DNA of 64,000 nucleotides. Source: Ceratotherium simum simum. Taxonomy: Eukaryota; Chordata; Mammalia; Perissodactyla; Rhinocerotidae. Position numbers and translations under genes: made by a program. Location: assembly GCF_000283155.1 (NCBI RefSeq), contig NW_004454177.1, positions 2,230,128 to 2,294,127 on the forward strand, written 5' to 3'. The notes under the pieces are model-generated. The model searched no databases, was not told where the DNA came from, and saw nothing but the letters and a program-made list of their open reading frames with translations. Position 1 is the first letter of the stretch. Every line of letters begins with the position of its first letter. Of this stretch, positions 1 to 12,687 are shown one piece after another.

Positions 1-536
1 TACAACTTGATAAGTTTTGACAGATGTATATAACCATCACCAAAATCAACATAATGAATATATCTATCATCCCTAAAAGTTTCTTCTTGACCCTTTGTAA
101 TCCCTCTCTCCCACATCTCTTGACTCTGGCCCTCATCTCCAGGCAAACAATGACATGATCTCTGTCACTAGAAATTAGGTTACATTTTCTAGAATTTTAT
201 ATAAATTGAATCATACAAGGTGTACTCTTTTTTTAGTGTGGTTCTTTCATCAGCGTAATTATTTTGAGATAAGTCTATGTTGTTCCACGTATCAGTAGTT
301 TATTCCTTTATGTTGCTGAGTAGTATTTTGCTTATGGACACATCATGATTTGTTTCTCCATTTTTGTGGCTTGTTTCCAGTTTTTAGCTATTACAAATAA
401 AGCTGCTATGAACAGTTATGTACAAGTTTTTATGTGGACATGCACTTTCATTTCTCTTAGGAAAATATCTGAGAGTATAATAGTTGTATATTGTGGTAGG
501 TGTATTTTGAATATTTTAAGAAACAGCCAAACTTTT
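1..536 (-). mobile_element. L1 LINE 3'-end fragment
   Basis: Read on the complement, this is the 3' untranslated part of an old mammalian L1. On the plus strand it shows the familiar antisense phrases 'attgaatcatacaa' near 205, 'aaagctgctatgaac' near 400 and 'aaacagccaaac' near 520. The same phrases return from 780 to 1110 inside the next L1, so this is a separate copy and the window starts inside it. It is untranslated and heavily diverged. The L1 subfamily cannot be set by eye. Confidence 0.75.
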
Positions 537-3500
537 CTTTTTAATTGAGATATAATTCATATACCATAATATCTGCCATTTTAAAATGCATAATTTAATG
601 CTTTTCAGTATGTTCACAGGATTGTACACCTATCACCATTATCTAGTTTTAGACTATTTTTATCACTCTGAAAAGAAACCCTGTATTCACTAGCAGTCAC
701 CCCGTTTCCTCTTTTCATCCAGCTCCTGTCAGCCACTATTCTACTTTCTGTCCCTATGGATTTGCCTATTCTGGACTTTTCATATAAATGCAATCATACA
801 ATATCTGGTCTTTTGTGTCTGGCTTCTTTGAATTGGCATAATGTTTTCAAGGTTCATCCATATTGCAGCATGTATCAGTGTTTATTCTTTTTTTATGGAT
901 GAGTAATATTCTATTTTATGAATATATCACGTTTTGTTTATACATTCATCAATTTATGGACATTGGGTTGTTTCCACATTTTATAATTCACGTACAAATT
1001 CTCGTGTGAACATATGTTTTCAATTGTCTTGGTTATAAACCTAAGAGTGGAATTGCTGGGTCACATGGTAATTTTATGTTTAACTTTTTGAGAAACTGCC
1101 AAACGTTTTTCCACAGCAGATGCACCATTTTACATTCCCATGTGCAACGCACAGGGTTCCAATTTCTCCACATCCTTGTCAACACTTGTTATTTTACTTT
1201 AAATTTAAGCCATCTTAGAGGGCATGAAGTGGTATCTCATTGTGGTTTTGACTAGTGTCTACCTAATGACTAATGATACTGAGCATTTTTCATGTACTTA
1301 CTAGTGATTCGTCTATCTTCTTTGGAGAAATATCTATTCAAAGCCTCTGCCTATTTTTCAATTGTGCTATTTGCCTTTTTATTGTTCAATTGTAAGTGTT
1401 CTTAATATAGTCTGCATATTAACCCTTATCAGATACACAGTTCACAAATACTTTTACTCATTCTCTGTGTTGTCTTTTCACTTTGTGTATAGTGTCCTTT
1501 GATACACAAAGGTTTTTAATTTCTGTAAAGTTTAATTTATCTATTTTTTTTCTTTGGTTGTTTGTACTTTCGGTGACATATCACAAAAATTTACATCTGC
1601 GCTTTCTTCTAAGAGTTTTATAGTTTTAACTATACATTTAGGTCTGATGTATTTGGGCTGGTTTTTGTATATGTTGTAAGATAGTGGTCCAATTTCCATC
1701 TTTTGCATGTGGATATCCAGCACAATTTGTTGAAAAGTCTACTCTTTCTCCAATTCAATTGTTTGGTCAAAACACCTTGGTCAAAACTCAATGGAAACAT
1801 GGGTTTATTTCTCATTTGTATTCTGTTGATCTACACGTCTATCTTCATGCCAGGTCCACACTGTCTTGATTAGGGTAACTGTATAATAAGTTTTGAAATC
1901 AAGAGTGTGAGTCCTCCAATATAATTTTTTTTAAATTGTTTTGGATATTCTGGTTCCCTTGCATTTCCATGTGAATTTTAATATCAGATTATCAACTTTT
2001 GAAAAAAACGTATTTACAATTTTCATACAGATTGCCTTGAATCTATAGATCAATTTGGAGAGTATTACCATGTAAACAATATTATGTATTCCAATCTATG
2101 AACATGAGATAGCTTTCTGTTTTTTAAGTGTTTTTTAATTTTTTTCAACAAAGTTTTGTAGATTTTAGTATACAATTCTTGGACATCTTTTGTGAAATTT
2201 ATTCCGAAGTGTTTTTTTATGCTATTGTAAATTGAATTATTTTCTTAATTTCATTTTCAATTGTTCATTACAAATACATAAAAATACAACTAACTTTTGT
2301 ACATTGATCTTGTATCCCGTAACCTTGCTGAATTTGTTTATTAGACCTAATAGATGTTTTGTGATTTCCTTTGGATAGTCTATACACAAGATCATGTTAT
2401 CAGCAAATAAAAATTGTATATTTCTTCCTTTACAATCTGAATGCCTTTTATTTCATTTTCTTGCCTAATTTCCCTAGCTAGAACCTCCAGGAAATGTTGA
2501 TTAGAAGTGGCGAGAGTAAAGATTCTTGTCTTACTTCTGATTTTAGCGTAAAAGCTTTCAGTCTTTTACCATTAAATATGATGCTAGCTGTATGTTTTTC
2601 ATTGATGCCATTTATCAGTTTGAGAAAGTTATCTTATATCTCTAGTTTGTTTAATGTTTTTATCATAAAAAGATGTTCAATGTTTTTCAGGTATATTTTC
2701 TGCATCTATTGAGATTCTGCATCTATTCTCTCCCCCTCTTTATTTTATTGATATGGTGTATTACACTGATTGACTTTCGTAGGTTGAACCAACCCACAAA
2801 CAAGGGATAAATTCCACTTGGTCATGGTGTATAATTCTTTTTCTAGGCTGCTGGATTCAGTTTGCTAGTACATTATTGAGGGATTTTTGTCTCTATATTT
2901 GTCAGGGATATTGGTCTATTTTTTTCTTGTGATGTCTTTTTCTGCTTTGGGTACATAGTAATATTGTACTCATAGAATGAGTAGGAAAGTGTTTCATTCT
3001 CTTCTGTTTTTTTTGGAGTTTAAGAAAGTTTGATGTTATGTCTTCTTTAACTACTTAGTTGAATTCACCAGTGAAGACATCTAGTCCCGGGTTTTAATTT
3101 TGGGAAGATTATTAAATTACTATTTCAATCTCTTTCCCTGTCATAGGTGTAGTCAGATTTTTTATTTCTTCTTAAGTCAATATTGGTAGTTTGTGTCTTT
3201 CTAGGAATTTTTCCATTTCACATAGGCTATCTAGGTTTCATCTATGTTGATATATGACTGTTCATATTATTCTCTTATAATTCTTTTAATTTCTATAAGA
3301 TTAGTAGTGATGTCTTCTCCAAGTTTAGTAGTTTAAATTTTCTCTCTTTTTTTCTTTGTTAGTCTATCTAATATTATTGATCTTTTCAAAGAATCTACTT
3401 TTGGTTTCATTGATTTTTTTTCTACTGTATTTCTAGTCTCTATTTTATTAATTTCTACTCTAATTTTATTATTTTCTTCCTTATGTTGTCTTAGGATTTA

Positions 3501-4148
3501 ATTTGCTCTTTTTTTTCTAGTTTTTTTAAGGTGGAAGTTTAGGTTATTGATTTGAGATCTTCCTTTTTTTATAATGCAGGTTTTTAGCCACAAATTTCCC
3601 TCTAAGAACTGCTTTAGTTGCATCCCATAAGTTTTGGTATGATTGTATTTTCACTGTCATTCATCCAAAAATATACTCTAATTTAATTTGTGATTTCTTC
3701 TTTGATACAATGGTTATTTAGGTGTATGTTGTTTAATTTTCAGATATGTGTGAATTTACCAATTTTTTTTTTCTGTTATTGATTTCTAATTTCTTTCTAG
3801 TATGGTCAGAGAATATACTTTATATGATGTCACTCCTTTTTATTTTTTTGATATTTGTTTTGTGGTCTTGTGGTCTAACATCTGACTATGCTGAAGAAAG
3901 TTTTCTGTGCTTTGAGAAGAATGTATGTTTTGCTGTTGCTGGGTGGAGTGTCCTATACATTTCTGTTAGGTCTAGTTGTTTTATAGTGTTGTTCAAGTCA
4001 TCTATTTCTTTGCCGATCTTCTATCTTGTTGTTCTATTCATTATTGAAAGTGGAGTATTGAAATTGACAACTATTATCATTGAATTGTCTATTTCTCCCT
4101 AAATTATGTCAGCTTTTGCTTCTTGTATTTTGGGACTCTATATATGGT

Positions 4149-4175
<27 letters not shown>
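4149..4175. repeat. (TA)n microsatellite
   Basis: An uninterrupted run of about 13 TA units sits inside the antisense L1. It probably grew from an AT-rich stretch of the LINE, and short TA-rich copies follow at 4181-4230. Confidence 0.95.
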
Positions 4176-4180
<5 letters not shown>

Positions 4181-4776
4181 GAATTATATATTTATAATTG
4201 GTGTATAGGTGTATACAACTTTATATATCTTCTTGATGGATTGATATTTTTATCACTATAAAATATCCTTCCTTGTCTTTAGTAACAATTTTTGTCTTAA
4301 AATCTATTTTTTTCTATTAGTATAGCCACTTAAACTCTATTTTGGTCAGTGTATTCTTGGCATGTATTTTTCCACCCTTTCACTTTCAACCTATTTGTGT
4401 CTCTGAACCTAAGGTGTGTCTCCTGTGGCTAGCATGGCTAGCATATAGTTTGCTCGTTTTTTAATCCATTCTGCCAATATATAGCTTTTAATTAAAGAGT
4501 TTATTCCAGTTATATTTAATAGAATTACTGATAAAATAAGATTTATGTCTGCTTTTTGCTTCTTGTTTTCTATTTGTCTAATAAATTTTTTTTCCTGTAT
4601 TTCTCCATACTGCCATCTTTTATGTTAAAAATATATTTAAAAGTGTACCATTTTAATTCCTTCATTTCTTTTACTATTTATTTTGAGTTATTTTATTAGT
4701 GGTTGCCCTGGGGAATTAACATCATCATTTATAACAGTCTAGTTCAGATTTACAGCAACTTAATTTCAATAACATA

Positions 4777-5185
4777 TGTTAGGGACTGAATGAATTGGGC
4801 CCCCCCCACCCCCTGCCAAATTCATGTTGAAGCCCTAATCCCCAATGCGATTGTATTTGGAGAAAGGGCCTCTAAGGAGGTAATTAAAGTTAAATGAGGT
4901 CATAAGAGTGGGGCTTTAATCTGATAGGACTGGTGTCCTTATAAGAAAAGGAAGAGAGGCTGGAATATTCTCTCTCTCCACATGCACACAGGGTAAAATA
5001 CATGTGAGGACACAGTGAAATGGTAGCTGTCTACAACCCAGGAAGAGAGGCTTCACCAAAAATGAATTCTTATGGCCTCTCATTCTTGGATTTCTAGCCT
5101 CTAGAACTATGAGAAAATAAATTTCTGTTGTTTAAGCCACTCAGTCTGAGGTAGTCTGTTATGGCAGCCCAAGCAGACTAATATA
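4777..5185 (+). mobile_element. MLT1-type solo LTR (ERVL-MaLR) nested in L1
   Basis: It starts 'tgttagggactgaatg' and ends with 'aaataaatttctgttgttt', then 'aagccactcagtctg' and 'gcagactaata', the usual MLT1 LTR layout with an AATAAA polyadenylation signal near the 3' end. The length (about 410 bases) fits the family. The flanking five bases are ACATA (4772-4776) and ATATA (5186-5190), a one-mismatch target-site duplication of the size expected for this class. L1 sequence continues in register on both sides. A run of Cs at 4801-4813 has likely expanded inside the LTR. The LTR is solo: no internal retroviral region is present. Confidence 0.88.
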
Positions 5186-6627
5186 ATATACAAACACTTT
5201 GCTCTCACATAGATCCATTCCCACCTGCTCTTTATGCTGTTCTTTTCACAACCTATACATCTATATATTATATGCCTCTAAACAGATTTATAATTATTGC
5301 TCTGTGCAGTTGTCTTTTCAGATAGGAGAAAAAAGGGGTTCCAAACAAAAATTACATTTGTACTGTATTTTACATTTACCCATGTAGTTACATTTACTAG
5401 TGTTCTTTATTTATTCATGTGGATTTGAGTTACTGTCTAGAGTCTTTAATTTCAGCCTGAAAGACTTCCATTAATATTTCTTGTACAGCAGATCTCCTAG
5501 TGACAAATTCTCACAGTTTTTGATTATCTATAAATCTCCCAATTTCTTTTTCTTTTTGGGGGAATAATTTTTCTGGATATAGAATTTATGGTTGACAGGT
5601 TTTTTTCTTTGTTTGTTTTCCTTTCAGCATTTGGAATATGTTATCCTAGTGCCTTCTGGCCTCCATGGTTTCCGATGAGAAGTAAGCTGTTAATCATATT
5701 GAGGCTCGCTTGTAAGCAGTGAGTCACTTCTCTTTTGTTGCTTTCAAGATTCTTTTTTTTTTAAACATTGGGAAATATGATAACGATGTGTCTAGGTGTG
5801 GATTTTTTTGAGTTTACCCTACTAAGGATTCACTGAACTTCTTGGATGTACAGATTAATAGTTTTCATCAAATTCAAGAAGTTTTCAAACACTATTTCTT
5901 CAAGTATTCTCTCTGCCCCTTTTTTGTCTCCCTTCCTTCTGCAATTCCCATTATGCATATATTAGTATGTTTGATAGTGTGCCAGAGGTTTATTTTTCTT
6001 TATTTTTTTTCCTATTTCTTCAGACTGGATAATCTCAATGGAGTTATCTTCAAATTGACTAATTCTTCTGCTTGCTCCAATCTTCTGTTGAGTTCCTCTA
6101 TTTAATGTTTTATTTCTGCTACTGTATTTTTCAACTCCAGAATTTTAATTTCATTCTTTCTTTTATAATTTCTATCTCTCTGTTGATATTTTCTATTTGA
6201 TAAAACATAATTCTCATACTTTCCTTTACTTCTTTAGACATGATTTCTTTTAGTTCTTTGAACATTTTTTAAATGCCTGATTTAAAAGTCTATGTCTGCT
6301 AAGTCCAGCATCTAGGCTTCTTCAGAAACAATTTCTATTGACTGCTTTTTTCCCTGTGTATAGGCCACACTTATTTGTTTATTTCCATGAATTTTTATTG
6401 AAAACTGGACATTTTAAATAATAGAATCTGGAAAATCTGGAAATCAGATTCACCTCTTTTCCCAGGGTTTGTTGTTGTCCCTGCTTGTTGTAGTTGTTTG
6501 TTTGTTTACTGACTTTTCTGAACTAATTCTATAAAGTATTTATTATTTTTCATGTGTGGCCACTGAAGTTTCACTTGGCTAGTTTAGTGGTCACCTAATG
6601 ATTGGATAGAGATTTCGTTAAATGCTG

Positions 6628-7104
6628 TGTATTAGTTTACTATGGATCTACAAAAATTTACCAAAAACTTCATGGCTTAAAACAATGCACATGTATTCTA
6701 TTATAGTTCTGGATGTCAGAAATCGTTTTCACCAGGCTGAAATCAAAGTGTTAGCAGGGTTGCAATCTCTCCAGATGATCAAGGTGAGAATCTGTTTCTC
6801 CGTGATTTACAACCTCTAGAGTTGCATTCCTTGGCTCATGGGCCTTTCCTCCATCTTCAAAGCCAGCAGTGTGGCATCTTGCTTTAGTCTTCACATTGTC
6901 TTTTTCTTTTGTGTCAAATATCCTTTGGCCTCCCTCTTATAAGGACACTTTTGATTGCAAAATTAGGGCTCATCCAGGTAATGCAGAATAATCTCCCCAT
7001 CTCAGTATTTTAACAACATCAGTCTCTTTTTACACGTAAGGTAACATTCATGGTTTCCAGAAATTAGGACATCTTTGGTGGCCATTATTCAGCCTACCAT
7101 AGCC
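6628..7104 (-). mobile_element. MLT1-type solo LTR, minus strand, nested in L1
   Basis: On the plus strand it opens with 'tattagtttactatgg', followed by 'cttaaaacaatgcacatg', 'tcttataaggacac' near 6938 and 'attcagcctacca' at the end. This is the reverse complement of an MLT1 LTR. It lies between the ORF1/5' part and the 5' UTR-like part of the large minus-strand L1, so it inserted after that LINE. No clear 5-base duplication can be read, which fits its divergence. The exact subfamily is uncertain. Confidence 0.78.
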
Positions 7105-7815
7105 AAGAACCAATAAATCCACTAGTCTTTGCCAAGAGGCTGTGTGTGTGTGTGTCTGCGTTGGGGCACACTGTCAACACTCAGCAGATAATTGACAACT
7201 CTGCCTTAGCCTTCACTTCCTGCTTAAGCAAACCTTCATACGCAAGTTTTTCCTTTTATGATTCTTGATTAGACTATTGTTTATCCTAATCATTATCCCC
7301 TGCCTCAGGCAGCCACAAAGTTAAAATGCTTGTCAATAACTGTTTTTGACAAGGGGTCCCTAGGGAGAAGGCTTTTCGTAGACGGTAAGTTCCAAGTCAT
7401 ATCAAATCCAGGAAGTCTTGTAAGTGGGGCTCCTAGGGAACATCGAGACAGGTCAAATAATGACAGTTCTTTGTGCATGAGCTTTTGTAAGAGCTTTGGC
7501 ACCATCACTCCTTTTAGTGGCTGCCAGACTGCACAGAGAATGCAGGCTGTTATTTTTCAAAGTTACCACAGAGCTACAGAACAGGAGATGGGACTAGGGA
7601 TGTTAAAATGCCACAAAGTTCACTGTTCTTAATCCTGATTCAGCCATTTTTCTTGAATAAACATTCCCTGAATTTTTGCACGCCTTTGGGTAAATCCTAG
7701 AGTTATGAAAAAGTGAGTTTGACAATTTCTGCTGGTTTTTTCACTGTTTTTATGAAAGAGAAAAAAATTTGAGGTAGTTACACCATCATTTTTGTTGATG
7801 TAACTCACCAAACTG

Positions 7816-8071
7816 GTTTTTATTTTTGTTTTTGTTTGTGAGGAAGATCAGCCTTGAGCTAACATCCAATGCCAACCCTTCTCTTTTTGCTGAAGAAGAT
7901 TGGCCCTGAGCTAAGATCTGTGCCCATCTTCCTTTACATTATATGGGGCACTGCCACAGTATGGCTTGACAAGTGTTGCATTGGTGCATGCCTGGGATTC
8001 AAACCTGTGAACCCTAGGGCCACCAAAGCAGAGTGCATGCACTTAACCGCTATGCCACCAGGCTGGCCCCC
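7816..8071 (-). mobile_element. ERE-type tRNA-derived SINE (tail type B)
   Basis: The plus strand shows the reverse complement of a perissodactyl ERE SINE: 'gaggaagatcagcc', 'gagctaacatccaatgcc', 'ttgctgaagaagattgg', then 'cacttaaccgctatgcc' and 'ggctggcccc'. Read in its own sense it begins with the tRNA-like head and its split RNA polymerase III promoter. A perfect 12-base target-site duplication, CTCACCAAACTG, flanks it at 7804-7815 and 8072-8083. It landed at the junction of the two neighbouring L1 copies. Confidence 0.97.
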
Positions 8072-9252
8072 CTCACCAAACTGTTTTTTAATGTGATTGT
8101 ACCATTTTATATTCCCATCAGCAGTGTATGAGAGTTGCAATTCTTCCACATTCTCACCAATACTTTGTATGATCAGTCTTTTCTGTTTTAGATATTCTAA
8201 TAGGAGTATAGTGATATCTCATTGAGGATTTAATTTGTATTGAATAATATTGGACATCTTTTTTATGTATTTATATTCCATTTCCATATCTTCTTTGGTG
8301 AAGTATCTTTTCAGATATCTTATTCTCTTTTTATTGCTTGTTTATTTTCTTATTATTGAGCTTTGTAATTTCTTTGTATATTCTGGAAACAAGTCCTTAA
8401 TCAGAAATGTGATTTGCAAATATTATTTCCTCATATGTGACTTGTCTTGATTTTCTTACTAATATCCTTTGAAAAGCAGAAATTCTTAATTTTTGTGAAG
8501 TTCATTTTATCATTTTTTACCATATGGATGATGTATTTGGTGTTATATATAAGAAATCTTTGCCTAATCCAGTGTTCTAAAACTTTTTCTTTTACATTTT
8601 TTATAAATTTAGGCTCTTTTAGATTTTTTTAAAAATAATTTTATATTTTCATTTAGGTCTATGATACATTTGAGTTAATTTTAATATATGCGAGCTATGG
8701 ATTGAAGGTTTGTTTATTTGCTTGCTTGTTTGCATAGGGATATCCAATTGTCCCAGAATCATTTTTTAAAAAGACTATTGTTTCTCAACTGAATTGCCTT
8801 TGCACCTTTGTTGAAAATCAATTGGCCATTAAATGTTTGGGAAGACTTTCTTTTTTGTTCTACTTATCTATTTTTAGGCTATCTTTATGGCAATACCACA
8901 TTGTCTTGAGTCTTGTAGTCTTAATTAAGTATTGAAGTTAGGTAGTATAAGTCTTCCAAATTTTGGGCTTTTTCAAAGTTGTTGTGGCTATTCTAGGTCA
9001 TTTATATTATTATACAAATTTTAGAATCAGTTTGACAATGTCTACAAAACACCTGTTATTTTTTTAGGATTGTATTGAATATGTACAGTTCAATTTTGGG
9101 AGAATTAATTTCTTAACAATATTGACTGTCCTAATCTATGAAGACAGTCTATCTCTCCATTTATTTGGTTATTCTTAAATCTCTTTGCGATGTTTTGTAG
9201 CTTTTATTTTACAGGGTTTTCACATATTTTGTCAGATTTATCACTCAGTATT

Positions 9253-9573
9253 TCATATTTTCAATGCTATTCTACATTCTTTAATTTTGTTTTCTTTCAA
9301 TTTCCAGTTGTTCATTGTTAGTATGTAGAAATACAATTTATCTTTGTATGTTGATCTTGTACCTGTAACATTGCTAAACTCATTTTTTAGTTCTTGTAGC
9401 TCTTTTGTAGATTCCATAGGATTTTCTCCATATATTAAAAAGTCATTAATAATAAAGACAGTTTTACTTCTTTCTTTCCAATCTGGATGTCTTTTTCTTT
9501 TCTTTTTTTTCCTGCCTATTTTTCTGGCTAAAACCTCTAGTATAATGTGGAATAGTGGCAGTAGAATGGACAT
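9253..9573 (-). pseudogene. Remnant of L1 ORF2 reverse-transcriptase domain
   Basis: The 106-codon minus-strand frame contains 'FHIILEVLARKIG' at about residues 8-20, 'NDFLIYGENPMESTKEL' near residue 43 and 'NEFSNVTGT' near residue 64. These match the palm and following part of L1 ORF2 reverse transcriptase: LLFNIVLEVLA, FADDMILYIENPK and INEFSKVAG in active copies. At the catalytic position, where FADD is expected, this copy reads INDF, so the first of the two paired aspartates is lost. Only about one tenth of ORF2 is open, and the frame ends at stop codons on both sides. It is the longest recognisable L1 protein remnant in the window and is dead. Confidence 0.8.
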
Positions 9574-11294
9574 CTTTATCTGTTTCCTTGATTTTGGGGA
9601 AAAAAAATTAATTCTTTTACCATCAAAGATGATTTTAGTTGAAGGTTTTTCATAGATGCTCTTTGTCAGGTTGTTTGCTAAGAGGTGTTTTATCGTATAT
9701 CATAAATGGATTTTAAATTTTGCCATATATTTTTCTGAATCTATTCTAGATGATTATATATTTTTTCTTTTTTAATCTGTTGAGTTTTCTTTATAGATTT
9801 TCAAATGCTGAACCAATCTTGCATTCCTGAGATCAACTCCACATGCTCATAATGTATTACCCTTTTGAGATATTTCAGCCAAATTGTCTATAGGGGTTTT
9901 TGCATTTGTGTTCATGAGAGACTGTATTCTGCAGTTTTCTTTTTTTGTAATGTCTGTCTAGTTTTGGTATCAGTATAATACTCATATCATAAAATGAATT
10001 GAAAATTATTCCTTCTTCTATGTTATGGAAGTATTTGTGTAGAATTAGCTTTATTTCTCCCATATATGGTTGACAAAATTCACTAGTGAAGTTATGTGAG
10101 ACTAAAGTTCTCTTTGATGCAAGTTTATGCTATAAAATAGATATGATTATATATTATTATTAGATTGTATAAGATATTAAATTATATGTATAATGTGTAT
10201 ACATTATATACACATACAACATATGTGATCCAATTCCTAATTTTTTTAGTTTTTGCCTTTCAAGAAATTTATCCATTTTCTGTAAATTATAAAATTTATT
10301 GGCATAAAATTCTTCATACTATTTATTTAATATCTTTTAAGGTATATTGGATTTGTTGTGATGGCCTCTCCTTTTCCCCTAAGATGGTAATTTGTGCATT
10401 TGCTCTTTTTTTTCTTGTTAAATATGGCTGGAGCTTTCTCAATTTTATCTTTTTTAAAGAAGACTTAGTTTCATTGTTTTTTTGTATTGTTTTTCTATTT
10501 TCATTGATTTTTGCTCTTATGTTTATTATTTCCTCTTTCTGAATGTTTTGCATTTAATTTGCTAATCTCTTTCTAATTTCTTAAGGTGGAATTTAGATGT
10601 TTGATTTGAGACTTTTTTTCTAATATAAGCATTTTATGCTATAAATTTTCTTCTAATCACTACTTTATCTGTATCCAACAAATTTTGATATGTTATGCTT
10701 TCATTTTTATTTAATTCAGAGTATGTTAATTGACGCTGTGATTTTTCTTTGTCTCATATTTTATGTAGATATATGTTGTTCAATTTCTAAATATTTGGGG
10801 ATATTAAATATATCTTTCTGTCATTTATTTCTAGTTTTATTCCATTATGGTCTCTCAGCATACTTTATATGGTTTCAATTATTTTCTGTTTTTGAAATAT
10901 GTTTATAGCCTAGAATCTGATCTGTTTTAGTCAATGTTTCATGTATTCTTTAAAAGAATGAGTGTCCTGCTGTTTGGGTAGAATATTCTATAAATATTTC
11001 TTAGATTAAGTTGGTTGATACTATTGTTCAGGTCTTATATTTCCTTACTGATTTACCTCTACGTCCTTACCAAGAGGGGTATTGATGTCTCCAACTGTGG
11101 ATTTGTCTCTCTCTCCTTTCAGTACTATCAGGTTTGTTTTATGTATTTTGAAGTTCTCTTGTATTTTTGATGAATATAATCCTTTAATATCATGTAATGT
11201 CTGTTTTTATCTCTAATAATTGTCCTTGTTCTGAGGTCCATTTTGCCTCTTGTCTTGTATTAATAATGCTACTATAGCTTTTTAAAAATTTTTT

Positions 11295-11555
11295 GGAGCC
11301 AGTGCTGGTGGCCTAGTAGTTAAAGTTCAGTGCACTCTGCTTCAGTGGCCCAGGTTCAGTTCCCGGGTGCAGAACCACACCACTCATCTGTCAGTAGCCA
11401 TGCTGTGGTGGTGGCTCACATAGAAGAATTAGAAGGACTTGCAACTGAAATATACAACTACGTACTGGGGCTTTGGGGAGGAAAAAAAAAAGAGGAAGTT
11501 CGGCAACAGATGTTAGCTCAGGGTGAACCTTTCCCAGCAAAAAAATAAAAAAAAG
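11295..11555 (+). mobile_element. ERE-type SINE (A plus B tail) in L1
   Basis: The head is 'ggagccagtgctggtggcc' with a diverged A box ('tggcctagtagttaaag') and B box ('ggttcagttcccgg'). The body contains 'tactggggctttgggg', then an A-run, then 'acagatgttagctcag', then an A-rich tail. It therefore carries both 3' segments seen separately in other copies. It is more diverged than its neighbours. The flanks are A/T runs (TTAAAAA-rich), so the target-site duplication is likely but not cleanly readable. Confidence 0.92.
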
Positions 11556-11922
11556 TTAAAAAAACTTTTTGAATTAGTGATTGCATGAGATATATCTTCT
11601 ATCCTTTGATTGTTATCTATGTTTTTATGTTTAAAGTAGGTTTCTTCTAAATAGCATAGAGTTGAGTCTTGTGTTTTTAGCCGATATGACCATCTCTGCC
11701 TCTTTATCGAGGTGATTAGAACATTGATATTTAATTATCACTAGGGTTCTATTTAAATCTAATACCTTGCCAAATTTCTATTTGTTGCACTTGTTTTTTG
11801 TTCCATTTTCTTTTTTTTCCTGTCTTCATTTTTATTGATGGAGTTTTTTTATGATTGCATTTATCTCCATTATTAGCTTATTAGTTACATATTTTTATTT
11901 TAAAATAGTGATTGCTTCAGAG

Positions 11923-12129
11923 CAGTGGTTCTCAACAGTGGGAAATTTTGCCTTCTATGGGATATTTGGCAATCACATTTTTGGTTGTCACAACTGTGGG
12001 GTTGCTTACGGCATCTAGGGAGTAGAGGTCCAGATTGCAGCTAAACACCTTAAAGTGCACAGGACAGACCTCCACAGCAAAGAATTACCTGATCCAAAAA
12101 GTCAATAGTGCTTAGGTTAAGAAACCCTG
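11923..12129 (+). mobile_element. MER5A-type hAT-Charlie DNA transposon fossil
   Basis: It begins 'cagtggttctcaac' and ends 'gttaagaaaccctg', a pair of imperfect terminal inverted repeats. The interior phrases 'tttggttgtcacaactg', 'gcatctagggagtagagg' and 'aaagaattacctg' follow the MER5A consensus order. The length of about 207 bases fits this non-autonomous element. It lies inside the second L1. Confidence 0.9.
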
Positions 12130-12269
12130 TTCTAGGGTTTACAATACAGTGTATACATCTTTAATTTACAACAGTCTACCCTCAAATAATATTTTGTTAT
12201 TTTATGTATAATTTAAGAACCCTACAACGGTTTATTTCAACTTTCTCTTTCCTATCCTTCATGCTATTG

Positions 12270-12663
12270 TGTACTAGAATCTGACATTTTTGATGGCTGA
12301 GTGCTGACAACTTTCAAGATCCACCAATTCCCCTTCTCCTTCTGCCCCACATCTGGACGTGCTGATGAGAAAACCCAGGTGCTCGTTTCTTTGGCACTGG
12401 TGGGAAATTCAAACCACGCAAGTCTTGGCCCAGCAGAAACTCCCATCCCAGCCCCACCCCCTAAACATCATAAAAGCTGAGTAAGGCTCCTTTCCCGACT
12501 CTCTCAAACCAATTCAGATCAGCGTGGGAGCCCTCTCTGCTCTCCTCATAAAGCTTCGTTATGTGAGTAATAAACTTTTTCATACCCTCTTGGTGTGTGC
12601 AGGGTGTCATTAGTCTCAACATCTGAACCAAATTTTGGATGCGTATTGCCCTCTCTCTCGACA
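12270..12663 (+). mobile_element. Solo-LTR-like element, probably ERV1-type
   Basis: About 390 bases interrupt the antisense L1. The order of signals looks like an LTR: CCACC/CCCC-rich upstream part, a TATA-like 'cataaaagctgag' near 12470, a second 'cataaagcttcg' near 12547, an 'aataaa' signal at 12568, then a T-rich and pyrimidine-rich end ('gccctctctctcgaca'). It starts TG and ends CA. The 4-base flanks are ATTG and ATGG, one mismatch, which would fit a gammaretrovirus-like 4-base duplication. It is less GC-poor than the L1 around it. The family is not recognised, there is no internal retroviral sequence and the borders are approximate. Confidence 0.55.
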
Positions 12664-12687
12664 ATGGGTTAATTTTTCCTTGCTTTT

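Larger units (their letters stand above)
537..7800 (-). mobile_element. Near full-length old L1 LINE, interrupted by two LTRs
   Basis: The plus strand is the antisense of an L1 from 3' end to 5' end. The 3' UTR starts with 'attgagatataattcatataccat' type sequence at about 545. ORF2 antisense follows, for example 'ttgatatggtgtattac' near 2748 and 'gttgctgggtggagtgtcc' near 3936. ORF1 or 5' region antisense lies beyond 5400, for example 'tttctggatatagaattt' near 5570, and a 5' UTR-like segment at 7104-7800 contains 'ggctgccagactgcacagag'. Removing the two nested LTRs leaves roughly 6.4 kb, close to the usual L1 length. The reading frames are destroyed throughout: only ORFs under 120 codons remain, most of them in the wrong sense. 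This is an ancient (L1M-age) fossil with no coding capacity. That the 5' segment belongs to the same insertion is inferred from order and orientation. Confidence 0.85.

Noticed and set aside
3746..4102. 118-codon plus-strand ORF that looks like a membrane protein
   Set aside because: It is the antisense of L1 ORF2. T-rich antisense DNA gives false membrane-like frames.
4801..4813. Poly-C run considered as a regulatory or quadruplex site
   Set aside because: It is the expanded C run that MLT1 LTRs carry at this position ('gtgtccccccc').
10165..10542. 125-codon plus-strand ORF rich in F, I and L
   Set aside because: It is the wrong sense of an AT-rich L1; hydrophobic frames of this kind are common there.
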